A stretch of 14,397 bases of DNA from Sulfurovum sp. (GTDB lineage: Bacteria > Campylobacterota > Campylobacteria > Campylobacterales > Sulfurovaceae), in NCBI GenBank assembly GCA_004377245.1, contig SOIK01000201.1:1-14397 (forward strand), in the 5' to 3' direction. How positions within the stretch are numbered: position 1 is the stretch's first letter; every line of letters starts with the position of its first letter. Below the pieces are notes generated by a model. That model made no database searches and was not told the origin of the DNA. It saw nothing but the letters and a program-made list of their open reading frames with translations. Below, piece by piece: positions 1 through 6,613 of this stretch. The position numbers and the translations under genes are program-made.

Positions 1-7
1 GATGTTA

Positions 8-35
8 TGAGTGCCTAGGGTTATTCAGAGGGTTC
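8..35 (-). repeat. Left copy of 28-bp inverted repeat flanking the kinase gene
   Basis: Read on the minus strand, this is GAACCCTCTGA followed by ATAACCCTAGG, then CACTCA. It matches the plus-strand copy at 2333-2360 at 27 of 28 positions (single C/T difference at position 23). The copy overlaps the last base of the kinase stop codon, so the repeat sits directly at the 3' end of that gene. Unlike the right copy it is not followed by a second palindromic arm. It may be an inverted boundary, a dispersed intergenic repeat or a transcription-stop element. Confidence 0.85.
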
Positions 36-2176
36 TACTGTAATGCAATATAGCGTTCAATAGATTTATTGAGTTTGCGACATTCTTTTTGATATGTATC
101 TATATAGTTGGGAAGTAATTCTTGCTTATTATAGATCACACGTTGATAAATCTCATTTATGAGTTGATGCATATCTTTTGCTCCTATAGTCCCTGTCAAT
201 CCTTTCATATCCAAACACAACATTTTAACTTGCTCATAACGATGTTCTATGACTAGTTTTACAAACAGTTCATTACTTTGACCATATGCATCCATAAACT
301 CTTTTAAGATTTCCATATAGAATGCTTCATTATTATTTGAGTATCTAATACCCGCTTGGATATCTAAAGTATTTATCTGTTCTACTATTTTATGATGTTG
401 TACTTTTTTACCCTCGATGTCTGCAATGAACATTTTAAAAACGGTATAAAGTTGACCAATTTTTAATGGTTTAGTTAAAAATGCATTCATTCCACTATTA
501 AATATTTTTTGCTTTTCACTATCTAATGCCAAAGCGGTAAATGCAACTATCGGCAGTGTATCAAACTCACTCCCATATCGTATCATTTGTGTAGCAGCAT
601 AACCATCCATTATTGGCATATTGATATCCATTAACACAAAATCAAACTTCTTTGTACTCTCTTTAACCATATCAACAGCTTCTCGTCCATTGTTTGCAAT
701 TCTCATTTTGATACCAGAGGGTTTTAATATATTGGTAAGAACCTTCTGATTAATAATATTATCCTCTACGATAAGTAAGCGCATTCCATTAAAGTCACTA
801 AAACTTTCTTGTATTATATGCGGTGTTTCTACAATAGCTGATCTATGAATCAAGACCTCTTCAAATACTGCTACTTCTTCCTTCTTATCCAAAACACTTG
901 ATATATTTATAGCATACATATCAACTATTAATTCAAAAATTCTTTCTTGATTTAATGGTTTAGCTAATGATCTATCTGCTACCGGATTTAAAGAAGTATT
1001 TTCATTTTTTTGCAATATAGAGTTTAATACAACAACCTTTAGTTCTTTATCTTTTTTTATTCTATTAAGATAATCAACTGTTCTGATATTTAAAAGTGTT
1101 TCCTCTAAGATAATGATATCGTATATTGTAAGATTGTACATATTTTTAACAAACTCTTCTTTACCAACTACCTTTACATCATGTCTAAAATAAGAAAACA
1201 TTTTTTTAATTGCTAGTGCTGAGTTGTAATTACTATCAACAATTAAAACCTTTTTGGCTGTTAATATTTCCTCAGGTAATCTATAATTTCTTTTATTTGA
1301 TGCGTCTATCATTGTGAATGGCAAGGAGAGGGTAAATGTACTTCCTTTCCCTACAACACTCTGAACTGACAACTCTCCATTCATTATCGATATCAGTTCT
1401 TTGGCAACAAAAAGCCCTAACCCTGTATACTCATTGCTTTTTTCATCATAATATGGAACAAAAAGTGTTTCAAGTTTTTCAGAATTTAAACCTGCTCCAG
1501 TATCTATAAGTTTAAATTGTAATTCTATTTTCTCTTCATGGGTACTAAACATCATTATTTCTAATTTTACCTCTCCCTCATAAAGCTGATTCATCGTATA
1601 TTCAAGAAAATTATTAAGTATTTTTTCTAAATTGAGGGAATCACCAACTAAGTAACGTGGGATATTATTGTCAATATCAAAAATAAGTTCAACATGACTC
1701 CCTTTAAAAGATGAGCATATTGATCCTGAAACCTCATTCAATACATTATTTAAATTAAATTTCTCATTAACAATCTTAACTTTTTTAGATTTTAATCTTA
1801 AAAACTCAATAAGATCATTGGTTACATCTAAAAGTCTATGATCTTGCACAGTATTTTCAGATAATGACTTATTTACTTTATCTGATGTTTCTGCAAATCT
1901 CTGTTCTACTATATCATGAATATTTTCACCCATACTTGCAAGAAATACACTTTGAGAATGCTCCATTTCAAGCTGTTTGGTAAACATCTCTTTATGCAGT
2001 TTTCGTATTGCTATCATCTGTTTAGAAGATAAAAACAAGATAATGATCCCAATTATCCCTAAAGCAAACAGGGCTATCCATATCCAAAACGCCTCAATTT
2101 CTTTTACATCCATTAGCGGACCAGCATATAGAAATGAAATAAACCCTATTAAAAATATCCATATTATTTTTCTCAT
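35..2176 (-). CDS. Degenerate hybrid sensor histidine kinase (GHKL-REC-REC-HPt), 713 aa
   Basis: This is a membrane-anchored signalling protein of hybrid-kinase architecture. Start: ATG at 2176 has an AGGAG Shine-Dalgarno 7 nt upstream; the upstream TTG at 2182 would lie too close to it. Residues 3-19 form a signal-like hydrophobic segment and 30-50 a transmembrane helix, so there is almost no periplasmic sensor. A dimerisation-like region (about 70-130) is followed by a GHKL ATPase with G1 DTGAGL (225-230) and G2 GLGL (252-255). Next are receiver 1 (about 308-420), receiver 2 (about 465-585; acidic pair E471/D472, phospho-site D517, T547, K569) and a C-terminal HPt-like domain (590-713). The H-box reads FLASMGENIHD, with Glu84 where the phosphorylated His belongs. 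The invariant N-box Asn is Tyr193. Receiver 1 has Glu358 at the Asp site, and the HPt motif reads CLDMKG with Leu655 in place of His. Only receiver 2 looks phosphorylatable. It may be a pseudokinase scaffold or a phospho-sink for another kinase. Domain order is clear; loss of activity is inferred. Confidence 0.9.
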   Translation of the reverse strand: MRKIIWIFLIGFISFLYAGPLMDVKEIEAFWIWIALFALGIIGIIILFLSSKQMIAIRKLHKEMFTKQLEMEHSQSVFLASMGENIHDIVEQRFAETSDKVNKSLSENTVQDHRLLDVTNDLIEFLRLKSKKVKIVNEKFNLNNVLNEVSGSICSSFKGSHVELIFDIDNNIPRYLVGDSLNLEKILNNFLEYTMNQLYEGEVKLEIMMFSTHEEKIELQFKLIDTGAGLNSEKLETLFVPYYDEKSNEYTGLGLFVAKELISIMNGELSVQSVVGKGSTFTLSLPFTMIDASNKRNYRLPEEILTAKKVLIVDSNYNSALAIKKMFSYFRHDVKVVGKEEFVKNMYNLTIYDIIILEETLLNIRTVDYLNRIKKDKELKVVVLNSILQKNENTSLNPVADRSLAKPLNQERIFELIVDMYAINISSVLDKKEEVAVFEEVLIHRSAIVETPHIIQESFSDFNGMRLLIVEDNIINQKVLTNILKPSGIKMRIANNGREAVDMVKESTKKFDFVLMDINMPIMDGYAATQMIRYGSEFDTLPIVAFTALALDSEKQKIFNSGMNAFLTKPLKIGQLYTVFKMFIADIEGKKVQHHKIVEQINTLDIQAGIRYSNNNEAFYMEILKEFMDAYGQSNELFVKLVIEHRYEQVKMLCLDMKGLTGTIGAKDMHQLINEIYQRVIYNKQELLPNYIDTYQKECRKLNKSIERYIALQ

Positions 2177-2196
2177 AGTCAAACTCCTGTTTTAAT

Positions 2197-2202
2197 ATTA
2201 TA
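2197..2202 (-). promoter_or_regulatory. Putative -10 box of the hybrid kinase gene
   Basis: TATAAT on the minus strand lies about 20 nt upstream of the kinase ATG and would start a transcript near 2190, just before the AGGAG site. No convincing -35 hexamer is present, as is common for sigma-70 promoters in Campylobacterota. The surroundings are very AT-rich, so a chance match is possible. Confidence 0.4.
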
Positions 2203-2332
2203 ACATATTTAATATTAAAACATATATTATTGCTTAACTCACAATCTCTACACAAAATTCTTTTATGCTGTTATTCCAACTCCTCTAAAAATCTTGAAAA
2301 TGAATTCAAGTTTTTTTGAGTTGTAAAGTATT

Positions 2333-2368
2333 GAACCCTCTGAATAACCCTAGGTACTCAGAGGGTTC
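2333..2368 (+). repeat. Right copy of the inverted repeat, also forming a local hairpin
   Basis: Positions 2333-2360 are the inverted partner of 8-35. Within this copy, GAACCCTCTGA (2333-2343) and TCAGAGGGTTC (2358-2368) form a perfect 11-bp stem around a 14-nt loop. The hairpin ends 20 nt before the ATG of the next plus-strand gene and is followed by TATTATATA rather than a T-run, so it is not a textbook terminator. It could be an operator-like palindrome, a 5' leader hairpin or the end of a mobile or invertible segment. Confidence 0.8.
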
Positions 2369-2388
2369 TATTATATAAAGGATAAAAA

Positions 2389-3171
2389 ATGACAAGAGCT
2401 ATTTTATTTATCACACTTGGTTTAACTACTGTATTTTCAGCAAATACATTTTCTCAGAACATATCTGAAAAAAATACTGAACAAAAAAGAGCGGTTAGAG
2501 CTGTACAAAAACATCAACAAGTCAATAAAAAGCGTCAACAACAAAGAGCTGAAAAGAGGCAATATAGAACTGAGCAGAAACGTCATAAAACAGAGAGGAA
2601 ACATCAGCGCCAAAGAGTGGAGTTAAGGCAGCATAGAATAGAGAAGAAAGGTCAACATCAAAGAATTGAAAATAGAAACAACAAATCTGAACAGAGACGA
2701 TATAAAGCACAGAGAAAACATCAACAGCAGAAAATGGACAGGAACTTAAGAAAAAGAGATGCAGTTATACGAAGTTTTAGGACACATGAAGAGTTTAAAC
2801 GGATGAAAAAACGGCACCAAAAAGCACAACTCAGAATGTATCATAATTCATCGATAAAATACTTTAAAGATAGAGGGTATTACAGAGATCATAACAGAAG
2901 AGCTCACAAACAGCGTGGATACAGACACTATCGCCAGGCATGGTATCTTGACTATTTCTATGACAGAGCCTCTTTCTATGACAGATATGGGTATCACTAT
3001 GGATATTTCAACCGTATTGGTTACTTTTTAGAAGGCATATTCTATAGATACGATAGACGCTATACTTATCGTGATCGCGTAAGAGGAAGAGGGTTGTTTG
3101 ACCATAGATATTATAAACCATATACCTATGATAACTACAATGGTTATGATGACCCCTACTATAGAAGATGA
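2389..3171 (+). CDS. Secreted basic Gln/Lys/Arg-rich and Tyr-rich hypothetical protein, 260 aa
   Basis: Function not recognised. Residues 1-22 are a signal peptide (hydrophobic ILFITLGLTTVF, likely cleavage after the TFS region), so the product should leave the cytoplasm. Residues 30-125 are an extremely polar, Gln/Lys/Arg/His-rich stretch made of imperfect ~20-residue units. Each unit recurs around a KHQxQ or QHQR core, suggesting a long helix or coiled coil grown by internal duplication. From about residue 155 to the end the composition changes to Tyr/Arg/Gly/Asp, with many YxYR, DRYG and HYGYFNR patterns; a short hydrophobic patch, IGYFLEGIF, lies inside it. There is no cysteine and no catalytic motif. 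The start follows AAGGAT. The gene begins just right of the 28-bp inverted repeat and ends 24 bp before ruvX. Possible roles are a surface, periplasmic or nucleic-acid/polyanion-binding protein; this is only a guess from charge. Confidence 0.75.
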   Translation: MTRAILFITLGLTTVFSANTFSQNISEKNTEQKRAVRAVQKHQQVNKKRQQQRAEKRQYRTEQKRHKTERKHQRQRVELRQHRIEKKGQHQRIENRNNKSEQRRYKAQRKHQQQKMDRNLRKRDAVIRSFRTHEEFKRMKKRHQKAQLRMYHNSSIKYFKDRGYYRDHNRRAHKQRGYRHYRQAWYLDYFYDRASFYDRYGYHYGYFNRIGYFLEGIFYRYDRRYTYRDRVRGRGLFDHRYYKPYTYDNYNGYDDPYYRR

Positions 3172-3183
3172 TAATAAATTGGC

Positions 3184-3189
3184 TATAAT
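3184..3189 (+). promoter_or_regulatory. TATAAT -10 box giving a possibly leaderless ruvX transcript
   Basis: A perfect TATAAT ends 6 nt before the A of the ruvX ATG, so the usual start distance places transcription initiation on the first base of the start codon. No Shine-Dalgarno sequence is visible between the preceding gene's stop and this ATG. The -35 region (ATAGAA) is poor. Confidence 0.45.
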
Positions 3190-3195
3190 ACGGCT

Positions 3196-3582
3196 ATGAA
3201 ATTAGCCAGTATAGACGTAGGTCTCAAACGTATCGGTGTAGCAATTTGCCTTGATGGTCATATCGTTATGCCACAAAATGCCATCCTCAGAAAAAACCGT
3301 AATCAAGCCGCAAGAGATATTAACACATTTTTAAAAGAGTGGGAGATAGACAAACTCATCGTAGGACTTCCAAAAGATGGATCAAGCTCTGAAGAGATGG
3401 AGAGACGCATCAAACACTTTGTCTCACTCCTGGAACTTAAAATCGAAGTAGCTTACCAAGATGAACAAGGTTCCAGCTTTGAAGCCAAAGAACTAACCAT
3501 GGGTGATTTTAAACATAAAAAAGATGGAAGACTTGACTCTGTAGCTGCGAAGATCATCTTAGAGAGATATCTAAAAGTTTAA
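3196..3582 (+). CDS. ruvX: Putative pre-16S rRNA nuclease / Holliday-junction resolvase-like RuvX (YqgF)
   Basis: This is a cytoplasmic RNase H-fold nuclease of the YqgF/RuvX family, linked to 5' maturation of pre-16S rRNA and historically to Holliday-junction resolution. Family motifs visible in 128 aa: DVGLKRIGVA at residues 7-16 (metal-binding Asp7), IVGLPKDGSSSEEM around 55-68, YQDEQGSSFEAKE near 87-99 (equivalent to the usual DERxxTxEA), and a C-terminal DGRLDSVAAKIILERYL with the conserved Asp. Length and start match the family. In Campylobacter this gene directly follows dprA, as I recall; here dprA is 3.7 kb away on the other strand. A TATAAT just upstream suggests its own promoter, although read-through from the preceding plus-strand gene (24 bp gap) is possible. 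Confidence 0.92.
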   Translation: MKLASIDVGLKRIGVAICLDGHIVMPQNAILRKNRNQAARDINTFLKEWEIDKLIVGLPKDGSSSEEMERRIKHFVSLLELKIEVAYQDEQGSSFEAKELTMGDFKHKKDGRLDSVAAKIILERYLKV

Positions 3583-3687
3583 TGTAATCCTCTCGTCTTT
3601 CTAAACTTGATTGCCCTGACTAAAAAAAAGAGGGGTGGAAATACTCTTGTGTGCAGAACCCATGGATTTTCATCATCTGAGTTTGAA

Positions 3688-4560
3688 CTATTGAAGATGC
3701 TCCTTGGCAATTATTCTGCCAAGTTCAATCATTTCGTACGCCTTGTTAAACGCATAAAAACCACCTGCATCACTTGGAATACCTATGATAATGTCAGGAG
3801 CGTATCCCGCCATTTTACATTCCATCACGGCATTTTGCATGATATCGATCGTGCGTCCCATGATATCAAACATACCCATCTCATCAAATGCGCTTTTGGC
3901 TTCTCTTGAGAGTAGTTGTTCAGCCTTTTGTGCCATCTCAAAAAAGATTTTTTGCATTCCACTTTCTTTTTCGCGCTCTTTTTTTGGAATATGAATTTTA
4001 TAACCTTTGGCAACATTGGCGCTGAGGTTAACAGCAATTGTCAAGTCAGTACTATCTGCCACCGTAGGCGCAATAGGCAGAGGATTTAGTATACCGCCAT
4101 CAATCAGATAACGCTCTCCAATTTTCTTTGGTGTAAAAACCGTAGGAATGGCGATCGAAGCTCTGACAGCATCTATAAGGCTCCCTTTTTGAAGCCAGAC
4201 CTCTTTTTGTTTGATAAGGTCTGTTGCAACAGCAGTATACGGAATGGGAAGATCTTCGATCATGACATCACCAACCATCTCTTCAATAACACGAAATACT
4301 TTATCCCCTTGAATGATCCCGGTTCCGCTTAGAGAAAAATCGAGTAATTTAGCTACATCAAAAAGATCGAGTGCCAATACCCACTCTTTATATGTTTCAA
4401 GTTTGCCGCACGCATAGAGTGCTCCAACAAGTGCGCCCATGGATGAGCCGGAAATGGATTTAATCTCGTAACCATATTCCAAAAGCGTTTCGATCACGCC
4501 GATATGGGCATATCCTCTTGCTCCGCCGCTTCCCAATACCAAAGAGACACTTCTACTCAT
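3688..4560 (-). CDS. Patatin-like phospholipase family protein (RssA-like), 290 aa
   Basis: This is a predicted serine lipid acyl hydrolase of the bacterial patatin family, cytoplasmic or loosely membrane-associated because no signal peptide is seen. All catalytic elements are present: oxyanion-hole loop GSGGARG (residues 10-16), nucleophile elbow GSSMG with Ser40, and the dyad Asp in DGG (Asp154). RASIAIPTVFTPKKI (133-147) and YLIDGGILNPLPI (151-163) are typical of the RssA/YchK branch. An ATG with AAGGAG just upstream supports the start. It lies 32 bp downstream of nagZ on the same strand, so the two are probably co-transcribed, and it ends about 100 bp from the end of convergent ruvX. The substrate cannot be deduced; phospholipid or lysophospholipid hydrolysis is a family-level inference. 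Confidence 0.9.
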   Translation of the reverse strand: MSRSVSLVLGSGGARGYAHIGVIETLLEYGYEIKSISGSSMGALVGALYACGKLETYKEWVLALDLFDVAKLLDFSLSGTGIIQGDKVFRVIEEMVGDVMIEDLPIPYTAVATDLIKQKEVWLQKGSLIDAVRASIAIPTVFTPKKIGERYLIDGGILNPLPIAPTVADSTDLTIAVNLSANVAKGYKIHIPKKEREKESGMQKIFFEMAQKAEQLLSREAKSAFDEMGMFDIMGRTIDIMQNAVMECKMAGYAPDIIIGIPSDAGGFYAFNKAYEMIELGRIIAKEHLQ

Positions 4561-4592
4561 CTATAACTCCTTCCCTGCTCTTTAATCTATCG

Positions 4593-5702
4593 TTACAACT
4601 TCTCTTTGAGTTTTTGAATACGACGATTTGCTTTTTCTATACTCTCCAGCTTCACTTCTCCACTTTGAATCAAAGCATAGATCGTATCAACAAGTTTTTT
4701 AGTACTTACTATCTTACGTGGGTCAAGTTGATTTCCAAAAAGTAAAATATCATCTCCAGCGTTAATAGCAAGTTTAAGGGTGTTTTTTAATCCATACTTT
4801 TTACTTATCGCACCCATCTGTAGATCATCCGTGATTACTACACCGTGATACCCCAATTTCCAACGTAATTTTTTTGTAATCGTTGCATAAGAGAGACTTG
4901 CCGGATACTTTGCATCTAGCCTCTTGTTAAACACATGTGCAACCATCACTGTATCTGCTTTATCTTTCAAAAGACGATATGGTTCTAGTTCTATCTCTTT
5001 CCATAGATTTGTCACATCCACAAAACCTTTATGCGTATCACCTACAGAAGATCCATGTCCTGGAAAATGTTTGAGTGAAGTAAGCACACCATTGGTATGC
5101 ATAGCATCTATAAATATAGAAGCATATTTCGCTACTTTCTTAGGACTTTTACCAAAAGATCTACCTAGTCCTTTTATCACATGGTTCTTAGAATTAATGG
5201 AGAGGTCAACTACAGGTGCCAGATCATAATTGATCCCCACACTTTTAAGCTCTTTACTCATTTTCGTGTATGTTTTTTCTATCCCAGATGCATCCATCTT
5301 TCTTACATCTTCAGCTTTAGGGAACTTTCCATAAAAACCATATTTACTTTTAAGCCTTTGGACTTTACCACCCTCTTGATCTACAGCTATCAATAACTTA
5401 CCATCTTTACTACATGCTTGTAACTCTTGAGTCAATTTGGCTAGTTGCTTTTTAGTTGCTATATTTTTAGGTCTGTTTTTATTGACAGGGTTGTAATCAA
5501 ACAAGATAACAGCCCCTAGGTTATATCTTTGGATGTCTTTACAGATCTGGCTGTTCTTAGGCACAGATGTGCCATGAAAACCAACCATGAGCATCTGTCC
5601 GATCTTCTTTTCAAGTTTTTCTTTACTCATGGTGCTCTCGTTTGCCATCATTTCAGATGAAACTCCAAGTATAGTAAGAACCAATAAAATCTTTTTTAGC
5701 AT
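4593..5702 (-). CDS. nagZ: Exported glycoside hydrolase family 3 beta-N-acetylglucosaminidase (NagZ-like), 369 aa
   Basis: GH3 enzymes of this type remove terminal N-acetylglucosamine from muropeptides or related glycans during peptidoglycan recycling. Visible signatures: AVDQEGGKVQRL (residues 106-117), GRSFG (180-184), LKHFPGHGSSVGDTHKG (210-226, holding the Asp-His pair used as general acid/base in NagZ) and VITDDLQMGAI (289-299), where the first Asp of the pair, Asp292, is the presumed nucleophile. Residues 1-20 (MLKKILLVLTILGV..., ending near MMA) form a signal peptide without a lipobox Cys. The protein therefore likely acts in the periplasm, unlike cytoplasmic E. coli NagZ. The ATG follows AAGGA. 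The patatin gene lies 32 bp downstream on the same strand. A broader exo-hexosaminidase (BglX/NagA-type) role cannot be excluded. Confidence 0.92.
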   Translation of the reverse strand: MLKKILLVLTILGVSSEMMANESTMSKEKLEKKIGQMLMVGFHGTSVPKNSQICKDIQRYNLGAVILFDYNPVNKNRPKNIATKKQLAKLTQELQACSKDGKLLIAVDQEGGKVQRLKSKYGFYGKFPKAEDVRKMDASGIEKTYTKMSKELKSVGINYDLAPVVDLSINSKNHVIKGLGRSFGKSPKKVAKYASIFIDAMHTNGVLTSLKHFPGHGSSVGDTHKGFVDVTNLWKEIELEPYRLLKDKADTVMVAHVFNKRLDAKYPASLSYATITKKLRWKLGYHGVVITDDLQMGAISKKYGLKNTLKLAINAGDDILLFGNQLDPRKIVSTKKLVDTIYALIQSGEVKLESIEKANRRIQKLKEKL

Positions 5703-5727
5703 ATATTTATCCTTATTTAGAAAATTA

Positions 5728-5733
5728 ATTATA
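5728..5733 (-). promoter_or_regulatory. Putative -10 box of nagZ operon
   Basis: TATAAT on the minus strand, 26 nt upstream of the nagZ ATG, in the divergent region with the 68-aa gene. The -35 position is poorly matched. Confidence 0.4.
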
Positions 5734-5794
5734 ATATAGCTAGGCTTCAGGGTACTTATTAGCCATTAAAATAGTAATTAAAGCCTTTTAGTTT

Positions 5795-5800
5795 TATAAT
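5795..5800 (+). promoter_or_regulatory. Putative -10 box of the 68-aa gene
   Basis: TATAAT preceded by a T-rich stretch, predicting a start near 5807 and a leader of about 24 nt that contains the GGAGA ribosome-binding site. No clear -35 hexamer. Confidence 0.45.
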
Positions 5801-5830
5801 GGGTATACCTACAACATATGGAGAAATAAA

Positions 5831-6037
5831 ATGAGTACTGAAAATTTAAAACACTTAGAGAGGATCAAAGAGAATATTGACAAGTCGAATACTCTCTCCG
5901 AAGAGGAAAAAAGCGATTCTATGAAACGTATCGAAGAGTGGTACCGTGAAGATCAGGTTTGGGGTACTTTTATCGAAGAGTTAAGTGAGTTCTCACCAAA
6001 GATCAAACAACTTTTGGCACAACTTGGTCTACTATAA
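5831..6037 (+). CDS. Small acidic helical hypothetical protein, 68 aa
   Basis: Not recognised. The ATG follows GGAGA at good spacing and a clear -10 box, which supports real expression. The sequence is Glu/Lys-rich, lacks Cys and signal peptide, and should be mostly helical: helices about 4-17, 23-45 and 50-66 (FSPKIKQLLAQLGLL), the last one amphipathic. It is probably a soluble cytoplasmic protein, possibly an interaction partner of another protein. It converges with the next small gene, leaving 18 bp between stops. Confidence 0.65.
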   Translation: MSTENLKHLERIKENIDKSNTLSEEEKSDSMKRIEEWYREDQVWGTFIEELSEFSPKIKQLLAQLGLL

Positions 6038-6055
6038 GCACAGAGAGAATAAAAG

Positions 6056-6268
6056 CTAAGAATTACTAAAGTTACCCTCTTGTAACTCTTCTTTGAGCTT
6101 ATCAAGTGCCTCTTGCATAATATTAACGATCAGCTCTCCTGCCAGCTGATCATCAGCTTCAGGGACATCCCAGCTAGTGATTTTCATATTTGCTTTAAAT
6201 ACTGCTCTTATCTCAAGTATGATCTCATTTTTTCTTGCCAAAATATCTTTTTCTACCGGATTCACCAT
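6056..6268 (-). CDS. Small hypothetical protein, 70 aa
   Basis: Not recognised. The ATG is preceded by AAGGAAA. The protein is soluble and mixed-charge, with a helix (VEKDILARKNEIILEIRAVF, 4-23), a central KITSWDVPEADDQ segment that looks like a conserved turn, and a second acidic helix (AGELIVNIMQEALDKLKEEL). There is no signal peptide, Cys or known catalytic motif. Upstream lies the long non-coding stretch with the tandem RNA candidates, which point away from it. Confidence 0.65.
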   Translation of the reverse strand: MVNPVEKDILARKNEIILEIRAVFKANMKITSWDVPEADDQLAGELIVNIMQEALDKLKEELQEGNFSNS

Positions 6269-6286
6269 TTTCCTTTTTTTTGATTT

Positions 6287-6310
6287 AACCCGAATTATGC
6301 AATAGGATTA
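6287..6310 (+). repeat. Copy 1 of dispersed intergenic 24-mer
   Basis: Begins AACCCGAATTATGCAATA. It matches 8178-8201 at 20 of 24 positions, and the reverse complement of the stretch ending at 8240 also closely. It lies just upstream of the 70-aa gene and here has no inverted partner. Confidence 0.6.
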
Positions 6311-6352
6311 ACAACCTTTACTAATATTACCACACCAGTAGTTATAAATAAC

Positions 6353-6385
6353 TTTATTAGTATACGGTTAACCTTAACCTATTAT
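6353..6385 (+). promoter_or_regulatory. Promoter block of RNA candidate A with GGTTAACC palindrome
   Basis: The block TTTATTAGTATACGGTTAAC (then C) at 6353-6373 recurs at 20 of 21 positions before RNA candidate B. TTAGTA (6357-6362) and TATTAT (6380-6385) are 17 bp apart, a plausible weak -35/-10 pair. The self-complementary GGTTAACC (6366-6373) lies between them, where a regulator could bind. Predicted start near 6392. Confidence 0.5.
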
Positions 6386-6392
6386 CATGTCA

Positions 6393-6498
6393 TTACAAGA
6401 GCATCTGAAGGATACCATTAAATCCCCCTAGATAATTATATGGGTCTCCTTTTATAGAATATTTCCCTCCTCCTTTTAATCTTCTAGATGCTCTTTTA
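6393..6498 (+). ncRNA. Candidate C-rich small RNA A (tandem copy 1)
   Basis: No annotated RNA family is recognised. Arms AAGAGCATCT (6397-6406) and AGATGCTCTT (6486-6495) are perfectly complementary. GAAG (6407-6410) pairs with CTTC (6481-6484) after a single bulged T, closing a 14-bp stem that ends in TTTT, as a rho-independent end would. The large interior holds three C-rich tracts that look single-stranded: AATCCCCCTAGAT (6421-6433), GGGTCTCC (6442-6449) and TTTCCCTCCTCCTTTT (6462-6477). CCTCCTCC is complementary to Shine-Dalgarno sequences. No open reading frame with a start codon exists in this orientation. The conserved upstream block and T-run favour plus-strand transcription. Its neighbour B shares structure and C-tracts while the spacers differ. 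Confidence 0.6.
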
Positions 6499-6573
6499 TC
6501 AAACCATTCATATTCATTCAAACATACTTTAATAAAACGTTGTCTACTCAAGTACATTTCCGTGTCATTAGGT

Positions 6574-6606
6574 TTTATTAGTGTACGGTTAACCTAGATA
6601 GATTAT
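6574..6606 (+). promoter_or_regulatory. Promoter block of RNA candidate B with GGTTAACC palindrome
   Basis: TTTATTAGTGTACGGTTAAC (then C) at 6574-6594 duplicates the block before RNA A with one change. A -10-like GATTAT (6601-6606), overlapped by TATACT (6604-6609), sits at the same distance from both the palindrome and the RNA stem (23 bp from palindrome to stem in both copies). Predicted start near 6613. Confidence 0.5.
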
Positions 6607-6613
6607 ACTTCTT

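Noticed and set aside
2177..2182. Upstream TTG as the kinase start codon
   Set aside because: It lies only about one base from the AGGAG site, whereas ATG 2176 has ideal spacing.
3583..3640. Intrinsic terminator between ruvX and the patatin gene (CCTCT...AGAGG)
   Set aside because: Only about five pairs separated by a ~35-nt loop, with a weak fit to either strand's gene end.
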